Shown: positions 41,613-49,533, counted from the first letter of the stretch. The stretch is DNA of 64,000 nucleotides from Paenibacillus phytorum (GCF_013141715.1 NZ_WHOA01000206.1:1-64000), one strand, 5' to 3'. Notes: generated by a model from the sequence alone, not told the origin. Numbers and translations: made by a program.

Positions 41613-42724
41613 GAAGCAGCAGTCCCCTCCCTATCCGAAGAAGAATATCCTTTTCCTATTTGTATAGCCGTAAACATGTCATACGTCTGTTCTGAAAATA
41701 AGCCAGAGTGCCAGATCTGTTCTGGGGTGCTTAAAACTTTCCACTCGGGGATATACGGAAGCTTATACGTTATTTCCTTGCCCAAAACTGAGATATCATT
41801 CGTTTGCTTGCCCGTATATTTATTGATTACGAACTGTACATTCTGCATGGAACCCATTTGCTTCTGGAGTGCCTCTGTTTTATATAAATCATTCAAATCG
41901 TCCCGCACAATCCAGATGATATGATCACTGACATCCAAACTTTTTACAATTCTCGGATGCACTGTAGCTTCTAAATCAACAATGATAAAGTCATACTCGT
42001 TCAACGAGATCAATGATTCAATAAGCAGACGGACATGCTCACCGCTCATTTCTTGCATCTCCCTGATTTGATCTTTGGGAGTCAGATAATCGATACGCAG
42101 CCTAGAATCGTGGGATTTGAGCAGCTGCAGCTTAGGTCCCAATAACTCAGGCGTGCTTTTCATGTAGTATAGAAGCTGTGAAAATCGTCCTAAATCCCCC
42201 TGAAGCCATTGAGAGGCTGAACTGACCAACTCCAGGCTGAGATAAAAAACCTGTTCCCCACGAAAAGACAACTGCTTCGCCAAATGAACGGCGGTCATTG
42301 TTTTCCCACAATTCCCGCTGCTGCTGTAGACAGATAGAACTCTAGTTCTTTTCGTCCCAGGACCCACATCAAATCTATGCTTTTCCGTATAAAAAGCCTG
42401 AAGGCGCGAAATTAATTGGTGCAGGGATTGAAAACGGTATAAGAACGGAATCTTCGTCTCCGCTTCTTTGGAATTTGCAATCGTTTCACTCAAAATCATT
42501 TTGCATAAGGATGTACTCCGATTCATCAACTGGGGATAGTACGCCTCGGATAGCAATAAAACACCTTCTAATTGCTGATTCTCAAGTAACTCAATGACCA
42601 ATTCTATTTTCGAAAAAAGCCTCACTTGAATTCTCTCAACGAAATCAGAAGACCGTATGAAGGCAGCAAGTCTCTCTGCGTAAACGATGTCATCATCTAA
42701 GACATAAAGTTGAATTTTATTCAT
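41609..42724 (-). CDS. tadZ: CpaE/TadZ-like localisation ATPase
   Basis: A 371-residue protein. The N-terminal 110 residues look like an atypical receiver domain (YVLDDDIVYAERL). The rest is a MinD/ParA-type ATPase with the deviant Walker A YSSSGNCGKTMTAVHLAKQL, switch region YDFIIVDLEATVHP and a DHIIWIVRDD strand. TadZ/CpaE proteins place the Tad apparatus in the cell. It is the first large gene of the tad operon, coupled to tadA. A 30-residue peptide gene lies 25 bases upstream. Confidence 0.86.
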   Translation of the reverse strand: MNKIQLYVLDDDIVYAERLAAFIRSSDFVERIQVRLFSKIELVIELLENQQLEGVLLLSEAYYPQLMNRSTSLCKMILSETIANSKEAETKIPFLYRFQSLHQLISRLQAFYTEKHRFDVGPGTKRTRVLSVYSSSGNCGKTMTAVHLAKQLSFRGEQVFYLSLELVSSASQWLQGDLGRFSQLLYYMKSTPELLGPKLQLLKSHDSRLRIDYLTPKDQIREMQEMSGEHVRLLIESLISLNEYDFIIVDLEATVHPRIVKSLDVSDHIIWIVRDDLNDLYKTEALQKQMGSMQNVQFVINKYTGKQTNDISVLGKEITYKLPYIPEWKVLSTPEQIWHSGLFSEQTYDMFTAIQIGKGYSSSDREGTAAS

Positions 42725-42749
42725 TCCTACCTCCCTTTTCTTATTTCAT

Positions 42750-42842
42750 TCATGAAACATTGGCATACACGCCACTGGCGATTAAGACAAAGCTAATAAC
42801 CGTAAGCACAATGGCAATACGAATGGTCGTCTCAACCTTCAT
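42750..42842 (-). CDS. 30-residue single-span membrane peptide heading the tad operon
   Basis: The ATG at 42842 has GAAGGAGG seven bases upstream. It encodes a 30-residue peptide starting MKVETTIRIAIVLTVISF: a short charged start, one hydrophobic helix of about 20 residues, and the polar end YANVS. It lies between the operon leader and tadZ in the same orientation. The strong initiation signal and clean membrane-helix composition argue that it is real. It is too short to assign to a family; it could be an assembly factor, a minor pilin-like peptide or a regulatory peptide. Confidence 0.6.
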   Translation of the reverse strand: MKVETTIRIAIVLTVISFVLIASGVYANVS

Positions 42843-42872
42843 GCATCAGCCTCCTTCGCGATTCGGAGAAAA

Positions 42873-42926
42873 CAAAAAAAGCACGCGCCGATTGAGGAGA
42901 TAAGATCTCCACGATCAGCGGTGCTT
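42873..42926 (-). terminator. Terminator or attenuator between the thioesterase gene and the tad operon
   Basis: On the minus strand AGCAC-CGC-TGAT...ATC-GGCG-CGTGCT with inner GGAGAT-CTT-ATCTCC forms a long stem followed by seven Ts. It terminates the thioesterase transcript. It also lies downstream of a good promoter at 42953-42980, so it may act as an attenuator for the tad operon. Confidence 0.8.
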
Positions 42927-42952
42927 CCGCTTGTCCGATTTAATTTATCCAA

Positions 42953-42980
42953 ATTGTACCACATTTTAAAAGAAAATCAA
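42953..42980 (-). promoter_or_regulatory. Sigma-A-like promoter in front of the tad leader
   Basis: On the minus strand TTGATT (42980-42975) and TACAAT (42958-42953) are 16 bases apart. Transcription would begin near 42946 and cross the terminator-like hairpin at 42873-42926 before reaching the tad genes. Confidence 0.55.
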
Positions 42981-42986
42981 TCCCTT

Positions 42987-43499
42987 TTATTCCCAAGGGT
43001 ATTTCATCGTGAAGAAGCTTGCCAGTTTCTTACTTTCAACTCTTCGTAGACGTCTCATTTCTGCTCGGTGTGGCGCCGATTCATGCAGCTTCTTCTCTTC
43101 TTCCGTTTCTGGAACCACATCTGGAACTTCAACCGGAACTTTATTGTCATCGAGTGCTACGAATGTCAGGAAAGAGGTTGCGGCAATTTTTCTTGCCCCT
43201 GTTTTCAAATCTTCAGTTACGACTTTGACGAAAACCTCCATCGAGCTTTTGCCTGTCCATGTCACGAATGACTCCAAGCAAACCGAGTCTGACGTATGTA
43301 TGGGCGACAAAAAGTCAACAGAATCTGTTGAGGCTGTCACGACAGACCTCCGGCAATGTTTATGTGCCGCAATCGATGCAATGTCATCAATATAGGACAT
43401 CAATTTCCCACCAAACAGCGTGTTGTGATTATTTACATCGGTCGGAAAAATTCGTGACGTCTTGAAGCATCTGGATTCTCTAGCAAAGCGTTGTTCCAT
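42987..43499 (-). CDS. Acyl-CoA thioesterase, hotdog fold (YkhA-like), second copy
   Basis: A 170-residue thioesterase. It is clearly paralogous to the gene at 14718: FPTDVNNHNTLFGGKLMSYIDDIASIAA, VVTASTDSVDFLSPIHTSDSVCLESFVTW and FLTFVALDDN line up throughout. It hydrolyses acyl-CoA. I chose the ATG at 43499 with GAGGGGGCC upstream; an in-frame ATG at 43523 is less well placed. It lies between the kinase gene and the tad operon on the same strand and has its own terminator. Confidence 0.88.
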   Translation of the reverse strand: MEQRFARESRCFKTSRIFPTDVNNHNTLFGGKLMSYIDDIASIAAHKHCRRSVVTASTDSVDFLSPIHTSDSVCLESFVTWTGKSSMEVFVKVVTEDLKTGARKIAATSFLTFVALDDNKVPVEVPDVVPETEEEKKLHESAPHRAEMRRLRRVESKKLASFFTMKYPWE

Positions 43500-43606
43500 A
43501 TGTATGGCCCCCTCTATCTGCATCTAAATGAAATATGAATCATCATAACACAATTAAGGTCGTTTGGTTATAACTTGAGAATCAATTTACAAATTTATTA
43601 AAGGGG

Positions 43607-45250
43607 CTAACTATGCTTTTTGAATCGTGAGAATAATGATTTACTCCCCTTCAAACTACTTTTTCTGATCGTATCTGCCGGCAGAATTTCTCTAAGTAAA
43701 GGGGTCAGAGCATCTTTCAACTTCTCCAAAACATCGGTTTGATCTTGAATACATTCCCCTTTCCAAACTGCACGCATGACTTCAACACGCGGAATTTCAG
43801 GTAGGGTGCATAACGGTGCTTCCGGAAGCGAATCTACCCACTCATTCCGGAAATGTCCCGGCATCGTGCCGTTCGCCACATAATGCACCTTTTTACCACG
43901 CTGCTGATACGTATCAAATCGATTGAAATGTACTCTTGAACTTGGGCGATTACACTTTCCTGGAGAGGCGTCTACAACTACAATGATCTCATCCGCACTA
44001 TGACAAATTTCTTGAACGGAAGGATCTTCCCAATGCGTGGAGATGTCCCAGATGACGATCGGTTTTTTTATCGTATGTAGAAGTTTGAAGGAATCCGCAG
44101 GATGCCATGAGCTTTGAAACCCCTCTGGATGAAGGGGGACCCATGTTGTAAAACCGTTGGTCCATGATGAAATCGTTGCAGACGTTCGGTCACTAATAAG
44201 ATTAGACGCGAATTGGTAATCCTTGGGAGCCTTGCTATCGCCGTAAAGGAGCATATACAAATCAGGTTCAATTGTTGGCTGCTCAACTAGTGCGTTTGGA
44301 ATGTGCATGGAATGAAGAATTCTTGCCAGTGTAATCGCCATGAATGTCGTACCTACACCAGCAAATAAACCGCCAATAACAATTAATTTATCAGTTGTTG
44401 AAGTGGTATATGATGTGTGCAGATTTAGAGCTTCTGGGGCTGCTGCTGATTCGGAATAGATGGAACGAAGTCTCATTTTTACTTCCATGGCAGTTTGACA
44501 ACGGTTTTGCGGGTGCTCTTGCAGGAGTAGTCGTACGGTGGAGGTTAAAGCTTCTGGTAATTCTGGACGTATCTGTTCCAACGGTTTTTGGGTGATATAC
44601 GCATATTGGCCGCCCGATAATAAGTAATACAACATGGAGCCGAGTGTAAATAAATCAGTACGTGCATCGGTTTGTAAGCCCAAGAATTGCTCGGGAGCTG
44701 CAAAGCCAATCGTACCCATTTGCATGGTATCGGATTGTTTACCGTGTTTGAAGTGTCGGGCAACGCCAAAATCGATTAATCGAACTTGGTTCTGCTCATT
44801 CAACATCACATTGGAAGGCTTGAGATCGCGGTAAATAATCGGACGAGGTTGAAACGTGTGCAAATAGTGAAGTAAATCGCATAGCTGAAAGGCCATATGA
44901 ACAATTTTCGCAACGGGAAGCTCGCGGCCCTTTTCTTCGAATAAATCTTGCAACGTTGGCCCTTGAATATAATCCATTACCAAGAAGCCTTTTCCATCCT
45001 CGGTTGTAAAATAATCAACTAACTGCGGCAGCTGTGGGTGCTGGAGCCTAGCGAGCATTTCCGCTTCTTCCAGGAAGAGAGTCATATCATCGGCTTCTAA
45101 AGGCAAACATTCTTTCACTGCCCATTTCTTCCCTTTCAGCTTCAAATCTTCTGCTAAATAAACATGGCTCATTCCACCTTGACCGAGCAAATCTCCAATT
45201 CGATATCTTCCTCCAATACATGTTCCAATCCAGCTTTGTTTACTCATCAA
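43607..45250 (-). CDS. Ser/Thr protein kinase fused to a degenerate ParA/MinD-like domain
   Basis: A 547-residue protein. Residues about 15-270 are a complete Hanks-type kinase: glycine loop LGQGGMSHVYLAED, catalytic Lys46 in WAVKE, catalytic loop YRDLKPSNVML (Tyr replaces the usual His), LIDFGVAR as DFG, and GFAAPEQF. Residues about 290-520 resemble a CpaE/ParA-type Rossmann NTPase: VIGGLFAGVGTTFMAITLARIL in the P-loop place but without the lysine, then VIWDISTHWED and EIIVVVDASPGK. There is no membrane segment or PASTA repeat. It lies upstream of the tad locus, which ends with an FHA gene, suggesting kinase-FHA signalling. The ATG at 45247 is an alternative start. Confidence 0.85.
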   Translation of the reverse strand: MMSKQSWIGTCIGGRYRIGDLLGQGGMSHVYLAEDLKLKGKKWAVKECLPLEADDMTLFLEEAEMLARLQHPQLPQLVDYFTTEDGKGFLVMDYIQGPTLQDLFEEKGRELPVAKIVHMAFQLCDLLHYLHTFQPRPIIYRDLKPSNVMLNEQNQVRLIDFGVARHFKHGKQSDTMQMGTIGFAAPEQFLGLQTDARTDLFTLGSMLYYLLSGGQYAYITQKPLEQIRPELPEALTSTVRLLLQEHPQNRCQTAMEVKMRLRSIYSESAAAPEALNLHTSYTTSTTDKLIVIGGLFAGVGTTFMAITLARILHSMHIPNALVEQPTIEPDLYMLLYGDSKAPKDYQFASNLISDRTSATISSWTNGFTTWVPLHPEGFQSSWHPADSFKLLHTIKKPIVIWDISTHWEDPSVQEICHSADEIIVVVDASPGKCNRPSSRVHFNRFDTYQQRGKKVHYVANGTMPGHFRNEWVDSLPEAPLCTLPEIPRVEVMRAVWKGECIQDQTDVLEKLKDALTPLLREILPADTIRKSSLKGSKSLFSRFKKHS

Positions 45251-45259
45251 TAAATAAAT

Positions 45260-45302
45260 GACCCCCTTATCAGGTAAGATTTACCTTGATTATAAGAGGG
45301 TC
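45260..45302 (-). promoter_or_regulatory. Long hairpin covering the kinase ribosome binding site
   Basis: On the minus strand GACCCTCTTAT pairs with ATAAGGGGGTC (one wobble), and inside it AGGTAA-ATC-TTACCT pairs perfectly. The 3' arm contains AAGGGGG, the only ribosome binding site candidate for the kinase. There is no good U-run after it, so it is more likely regulatory than a terminator. Confidence 0.5.
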
Positions 45303-45333
45303 TTCTTTAAAAATCTACATTTTTTTCCACATT

Positions 45334-46371
45334 CTACGTCTTTTGCAAATAAAGTGTCAATTCTTCTCGATTGTGAAACAATTGTTTGGCTTTAAGCAGA
45401 AATAGCGTCGGCTCCAAAATCTTCAAAATATCTCGAACCGTTTGGAACGGTTTTTTGTGCATGAGTTTGACCGTAATGATTGCCGTTCCCCCACTTTGTA
45501 AGGAATAGAGCAAATCAGCGACTAAACGACCCATTTGGCGTGGGTCCCAGCTCATATCACAGACGAGCAAATCAAACTCATTTTCCCGCAGCTTTACTTC
45601 GCCAGCATTTTTCTTAAGAATCGTGAGAAGACGGTTACCTTGAAGTCTGGGACTCATGGATGCAGGGTCAATAGCCGTGACACGCAAGCCACGCTCCAAA
45701 AGTAACGATGTCCATCCACCAGGGGCTGCACCAATATCTAGTGCCGTACGAGCAACACTGAAATCAATACCGAATCGCTGTTCTGCTTCCAAAAGCTTGA
45801 ATTTGGCACGCGAGATTTGATCCTCTTCCTTCATAAATCGGATCGCACCGCCTGACCAATCCGACAAATTGTCGGCAGGCTTGGATAGCCCCACGAATAG
45901 CTTCTTGGCGCTAACATACACGGAAATGATTTGATCCGCATACCGAACTACGGGTTCTGCCTGAATCTCTGAAACCAATATTTCATCTAAAGCTGCCTTG
46001 ACGGTGAAAGGTGCATAAGGTACATCCGCCCGCTCTTCTTTGCGCACTTGGGTGGCTATTTTCTCGCCTGAACTAATAAGCCCTGAAATAATGGCTTCTC
46101 TTAGCCAAGCCTTGAGATGTTCGATATCCGCATCCGTTCGGCTCAAATCCCAATCTTGACTCACAGGCTGAACATGCCTAAGAAACATAGGCTCCTGTTC
46201 TTTAAGCGTTGTGATCGTATCATCTGTACCCCCAGGCACTTCGAATAAAAACACCTCTGTCGGCACCAACAAAGTAAACTTAGTTAATGGAAATAATTTA
46301 CGAATTTCATCTTGTGCATATTGAGCGAACCCGTGATTTGAGGTACCAATATATGTCGTTAAATGTGTCAT
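45334..46371 (-). CDS. RlmM-like (THUMP plus FtsJ-type) RNA methyltransferase
   Basis: A 345-residue protein. The first 180 residues look like a ferredoxin-like and THUMP RNA-binding part. The C-terminus is an FtsJ/RrmJ-type Rossmann methyltransferase: ALDIGAAPGGWTSLLLERG (motif I), VTAIDPASMSP, FDLLVCDMSWDP and AIITVKLMHKKP, supplying the Asp and Lys expected of the 2'-O-methyltransferase K-D-K set. The overall plan matches RlmM, which modifies 23S rRNA in enterobacteria. The target here is inferred. It lies 23 bases after the YlmA-like ATPase gene. Confidence 0.78.
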   Translation of the reverse strand: MTHLTTYIGTSNHGFAQYAQDEIRKLFPLTKFTLLVPTEVFLFEVPGGTDDTITTLKEQEPMFLRHVQPVSQDWDLSRTDADIEHLKAWLREAIISGLISSGEKIATQVRKEERADVPYAPFTVKAALDEILVSEIQAEPVVRYADQIISVYVSAKKLFVGLSKPADNLSDWSGGAIRFMKEEDQISRAKFKLLEAEQRFGIDFSVARTALDIGAAPGGWTSLLLERGLRVTAIDPASMSPRLQGNRLLTILKKNAGEVKLRENEFDLLVCDMSWDPRQMGRLVADLLYSLQSGGTAIITVKLMHKKPFQTVRDILKILEPTLFLLKAKQLFHNREELTLYLQKT

Positions 46372-46394
46372 AGCCGCATCCTTTATGTAATCTA

Positions 46395-47168
46395 CTATCT
46401 TGATTCAATAACCTTAATCCATGGTCGTTCTTGGAACCATTCCAACGTGATTTCGATCCCAAAAGCTCGATGAATATGTTCCGGAGTCAGTACCTCTTCT
46501 TTGCGCCCTGCAGCAATGATTTCACCTTGTTCAATGATAGCAACATGTGTAAATAAAGGGATTATTTCTTCGATATGATGCGTCACATATACGACCGTAA
46601 TGTTTTGCTTGCTGAGGTCGTTGACATCTGTAAGAAAACGTTCTCTCTCGTATAAATCTAGACCAGCCGCTGGTTCGTCCATAATGAGAATGGAAGGCTT
46701 CATCATGAGCGATCTGGCAAGCATGACTTTTTTACGTTCTCCTTGCGAAAGACTTCCTAAAGGCTGATGAGCCAAATGAGGAATGCGAACACGCTCCAAC
46801 ATGACTAGAGCACGATCTTTCACCTCTTGCGGTATTTCCTGATAAAACCGTAAATAGGCATATTCACCAGTAGCGACAACCTCGAGGACAGGGTCACTCA
46901 GGTTCAATTTTTCGAATAAAGACTGTGAAATATAGCCGATTTTTTTGCGAACTTCCCTCACATCACATTGACCATATCGATTGCCCAGCACGTCTACCGT
47001 TCCCCGACTCGGGAACTCGTATCCATTCATCATTTCAAGCAATGTTGTCTTTCCTGAACCATTACGGCCTAACAATACCCAGTGTTCACCTGGCTGAATG
47101 TGTACATTCACATCCTGTAAAATATGACGTTCTTCTCTAATAAAATGAATACCGGATAAATGGATCAT
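46395..47168 (-). CDS. ylmA: ABC ATPase, YlmA/ModF-like
   Basis: A 257-residue single-domain ATPase. Motifs: GRNGSGKTTLLEMMNGY, the Q-loop IGYISQSLFEKLNLSDPVLEVV, signature LSQGERKKVMLARSL, Walker B ILIMDEPAAGLD and H-loop VYVTHHIEEI. It resembles B. subtilis YlmA and one half of ModF, which lack dedicated permeases. No permease gene is adjacent, so the partner is unknown and a non-transport role is possible. It is part of a minus-strand unit with the RlmM-like gene and the genes upstream. Confidence 0.85.
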   Translation of the reverse strand: MIHLSGIHFIREERHILQDVNVHIQPGEHWVLLGRNGSGKTTLLEMMNGYEFPSRGTVDVLGNRYGQCDVREVRKKIGYISQSLFEKLNLSDPVLEVVATGEYAYLRFYQEIPQEVKDRALVMLERVRIPHLAHQPLGSLSQGERKKVMLARSLMMKPSILIMDEPAAGLDLYERERFLTDVNDLSKQNITVVYVTHHIEEIIPLFTHVAIIEQGEIIAAGRKEEVLTPEHIHRAFGIEITLEWFQERPWIKVIESR

Positions 47169-47189
47169 TTGCGGTCGATTCCTTTCTGA

Positions 47190-47543
47190 CTACGGCTCAC
47201 TCTTATAAGTCCCTTGTGCAATCTGCATGAGCAAATCGTCAGGAATTCGGTGAGGGTATAGACTCATCCCTTCGGGCTTGGCCGTGTAAAGCTCTTGGTA
47301 CATTGCCGTACAAGCCGAGGGACTGGAAGTATGAATATAAATTGTTTTGGGAAATTTACGCTGTTGAGTCAACCAAGTGACGACGTCCATGCCAGTCTCC
47401 ATCGTAGTCCAACCCAAATCATGATCTAACGATAAAATATCAACTTCAAACTCTTGAAGCAGTAAAATGCATTCTTTGACATCTTTGGCTAAAGTAAATC
47501 CTTGGGGACAAGGGCGCAAGTCATCTAAGTATACATGAATCAT
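47190..47543 (-). CDS. Receiver-like protein (cyclic-phosphate-processing receiver type)
   Basis: A 117-residue protein with a receiver-like fold. The start MIHVYLDDLRPCPQGF has the acidic pair of the first strand; DILSLDHDLGW supplies the central Asp; TGMDVVTWLTQQ and IYIHTSSP follow. This LDDxRPxPxGF...SLDHDLG pattern marks small stand-alone proteins annotated as cyclic-phosphate-processing receivers. I chose the ATG at 47543 with GGAAGGAAA upstream. It lies between nfo and ylmA in one apparent unit. The biochemical role is not established from sequence. Confidence 0.7.
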   Translation of the reverse strand: MIHVYLDDLRPCPQGFTLAKDVKECILLLQEFEVDILSLDHDLGWTTMETGMDVVTWLTQQRKFPKTIYIHTSSPSACTAMYQELYTAKPEGMSLYPHRIPDDLLMQIAQGTYKSEP

Positions 47544-47579
47544 GATCGGATTTCCTTCCCTGTTCATGATGGAATGCAA

Positions 47580-48413
47580 TCAAGTACTAGTAACCAAAGA
47601 TTTCACCAGTGCAATTTCCTGAGCATGTGTACCGTCACTGCCTGAACCTGTTTCAAGAACGATTGGAATTTGCTTCAAAAAGGAAGAACTTAGCATCTGC
47701 TGTATATTCTCTCGGCCAATATAACCAGCCCCAATATTCGCATGGCGGTCTCGACGGGAACCATAAGGATGGACGGAGTCATTCAAATGAACAGCCTTCA
47801 GATGCGGGAAATAGTCAAGCTGTTTCCCCTTGGTCTCAAGCTCTAACCAATTATGCCCTTGCCATAAACCACTTGCAAATGCATGACACGTATCCATGCA
47901 AAATCCAATCTTATCTGGAGTTTCACTAAGTTTGCGCACTTGAACCATTTCTTCCATGGTTAGACCAAGCTGAGCACCTTCCCCTGCTTGATTCTCGAGC
48001 AAAATCAAAGAAGAACCCTCATATCCCTGAGCAGCGCTATTCAAACATTGTATTATATTTTTATAGCCTTGTAACGGGTCTTTTCCAATATATTTTCCAA
48101 AGTGTACCACTAATCCTACCGAACCGCAGGCATCCGTAATTTCCAAACCATTCCTCAATAGCATTATCATATGCTCGCGTTCAGCCTCATCAGCTGCAGG
48201 GTTCAGGGGATACGGAGCATGCCCAATCGACAAAATGCCGTGTTCCCGGCAAAATTGTGCGCATGCGCTTGTATCTCTTTGATTAATTAATTTGGTAGAA
48301 AGACTGCGCGGGTTCATGGGAAAGTATTGAAATGCATTAGCACCTATAGACAGAGCGGTTTTGGCCGCACCTAAATAGCCGCCACGCGTACTAACATGAG
48401 CGCCAATAAACAT
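47580..48413 (-). CDS. nfo: Endonuclease IV (deoxyribonuclease IV)
   Basis: A 277-residue TIM-barrel AP endonuclease, zinc dependent. Diagnostic segments: IGAHVSTRGGYLGA at the start, VVHFGKYIG, LLENQAGEG (metal Glu), GFCMDTCHAFASG and VHLNDSVHPYGSRRDRHANIG, ending with PIVLETGSG. These supply the three-zinc His, Glu and Asp ligands. It cleaves abasic sites and 3' blocking groups in base excision repair. It lies just downstream of the DNA glycosylase gene, a natural partner. Confidence 0.93.
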   Translation of the reverse strand: MFIGAHVSTRGGYLGAAKTALSIGANAFQYFPMNPRSLSTKLINQRDTSACAQFCREHGILSIGHAPYPLNPAADEAEREHMIMLLRNGLEITDACGSVGLVVHFGKYIGKDPLQGYKNIIQCLNSAAQGYEGSSLILLENQAGEGAQLGLTMEEMVQVRKLSETPDKIGFCMDTCHAFASGLWQGHNWLELETKGKQLDYFPHLKAVHLNDSVHPYGSRRDRHANIGAGYIGRENIQQMLSSSFLKQIPIVLETGSGSDGTHAQEIALVKSLVTST

Positions 48414-48428
48414 TATGAATCAGCCCTT

Positions 48429-49238
48429 TCACGCTTGACAATTAGCACAGTAGAAGCATTTGCGACTCGAAACTTCTGCCTTGATTAGTGGATGTCCACA
48501 GCGCAGACAAGGCTCCCCTTCTCGATCATATACACGACACTTAGCATCGAACTGCCCCGTCAAACGGTCCCCAATAAACAGAGGCTCGTCTATATATCCA
48601 CCGAATTGAATAGCTTCAAGAAGAACCGAGCGCACGGCTTGAAATAAGCGATTTTGCTCTTCTTCTGTCAGTGAAGACAGCTTACGAAGAGGTAGAATGC
48701 CCGCATAAAAGCAGATCTCATCCGAATAGCAGTTCCCGATCCCCGAAAGAAACGATTGGTCAACAAAGGATAATTTCAAGTTGCTTTTCTTACTTTTCAA
48801 CACCTGCTGGAATTGTGTAAAAGTAAACCTGGAATCCAGTGGCTCAGGCCCAAGCTTGCTTAAAAGTAAATCGACCTCAGGCAGTGTGTGCATGTGCAAA
48901 TATCCTAACCGCAAACCGATGAAATATAAGTGCTTCGCGCCAAAATGGATCACAACCTGCGTTGTCCGGTCCGGCTTCTCATCCTCCGTGCCATAGAACA
49001 TCCAACCACCAAGCATTAAATGCAATAACAAAACTTCACCTGATTCCAGATGAAACAGCAAATGTTTAGCTCTGCGATCTATTCGTACAATACGGTTTCC
49101 GGTTAGCTTTCGAATGAAACTATCCGGCTCCACATTTAATGATTTCGGACGCGTAACTTCCGCCCCTGTGATTGGCGCACCTTGGATCAATCGCGTCAAC
49201 TGCTGACGATACGTTTCCATCTCTGGAAGTTCGGGCAT
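48429..49238 (-). CDS. Fpg/Nei family DNA glycosylase
   Basis: A 269-residue bifunctional glycosylase/AP lyase. After Met removal the catalytic N-terminal Pro and Glu are in place (PELPEME). RRAKHLLFHL carries the conserved Lys near 57. The helix-two-turn-helix region is FVDQSFLSGIGNCYSDEICF. The C-terminus has a four-Cys zinc finger (CLRCGH and CFYCANCQ). I chose the ATG at 49238, because AAGGAG precedes it and the protein must start MPELP. Fpg versus Nei specificity is unclear. It is 15 bases upstream of nfo. Confidence 0.88.
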   Translation of the reverse strand: MPELPEMETYRQQLTRLIQGAPITGAEVTRPKSLNVEPDSFIRKLTGNRIVRIDRRAKHLLFHLESGEVLLLHLMLGGWMFYGTEDEKPDRTTQVVIHFGAKHLYFIGLRLGYLHMHTLPEVDLLLSKLGPEPLDSRFTFTQFQQVLKSKKSNLKLSFVDQSFLSGIGNCYSDEICFYAGILPLRKLSSLTEEEQNRLFQAVRSVLLEAIQFGGYIDEPLFIGDRLTGQFDAKCRVYDREGEPCLRCGHPLIKAEVSSRKCFYCANCQA

Positions 49239-49342
49239 GGCACACTCTCCTTGCCGTTTTCTTCCTTGTATATCCAAATGACTGGGAATGTAAACGGAAC
49301 TACCTTCAAAACATAGAGGGTCCTTCGTCTTGAAATTCAAAA

Positions 49343-49533
49343 ATAAGAGCCCCTTGAGACCCTTATTTCAATCAAAATGATATTAAAATGAGTATTAGCA
49401 GTCTTTAGGGACTTCTATTACTCTGGAATGCTATCAAAACTGGTGAAAATGCGTAAATTAGGAGCCTCTAGAAGCTTCTATTTCTTGATTCATTGATGAA
49501 AAATGAAATTTAGCAGTCTTAGAAGCTCTTATC
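49343..49533. repeat. Degenerate array of four palindrome-like repeats
   Basis: Four related units of about 26-29 bases occur at 49343-49369, 49393-49420, 49455-49483 and 49508-49533, roughly every 50-62 bases. The best one reads AAATTAGGAGCCTCTAGAAG followed by CTTCTATTTC, with TAGAAGCTTCTA at its centre. The units diverge and the spacers are not alike in length. This array accounts for most of the 336-base gap between the glycosylase and mrfB; the rest shows no gene. Confidence 0.55.

Noticed and set aside
49343..49533. CRISPR array
   Set aside because: The four units are diverged, spacers vary, and no cas genes are nearby.
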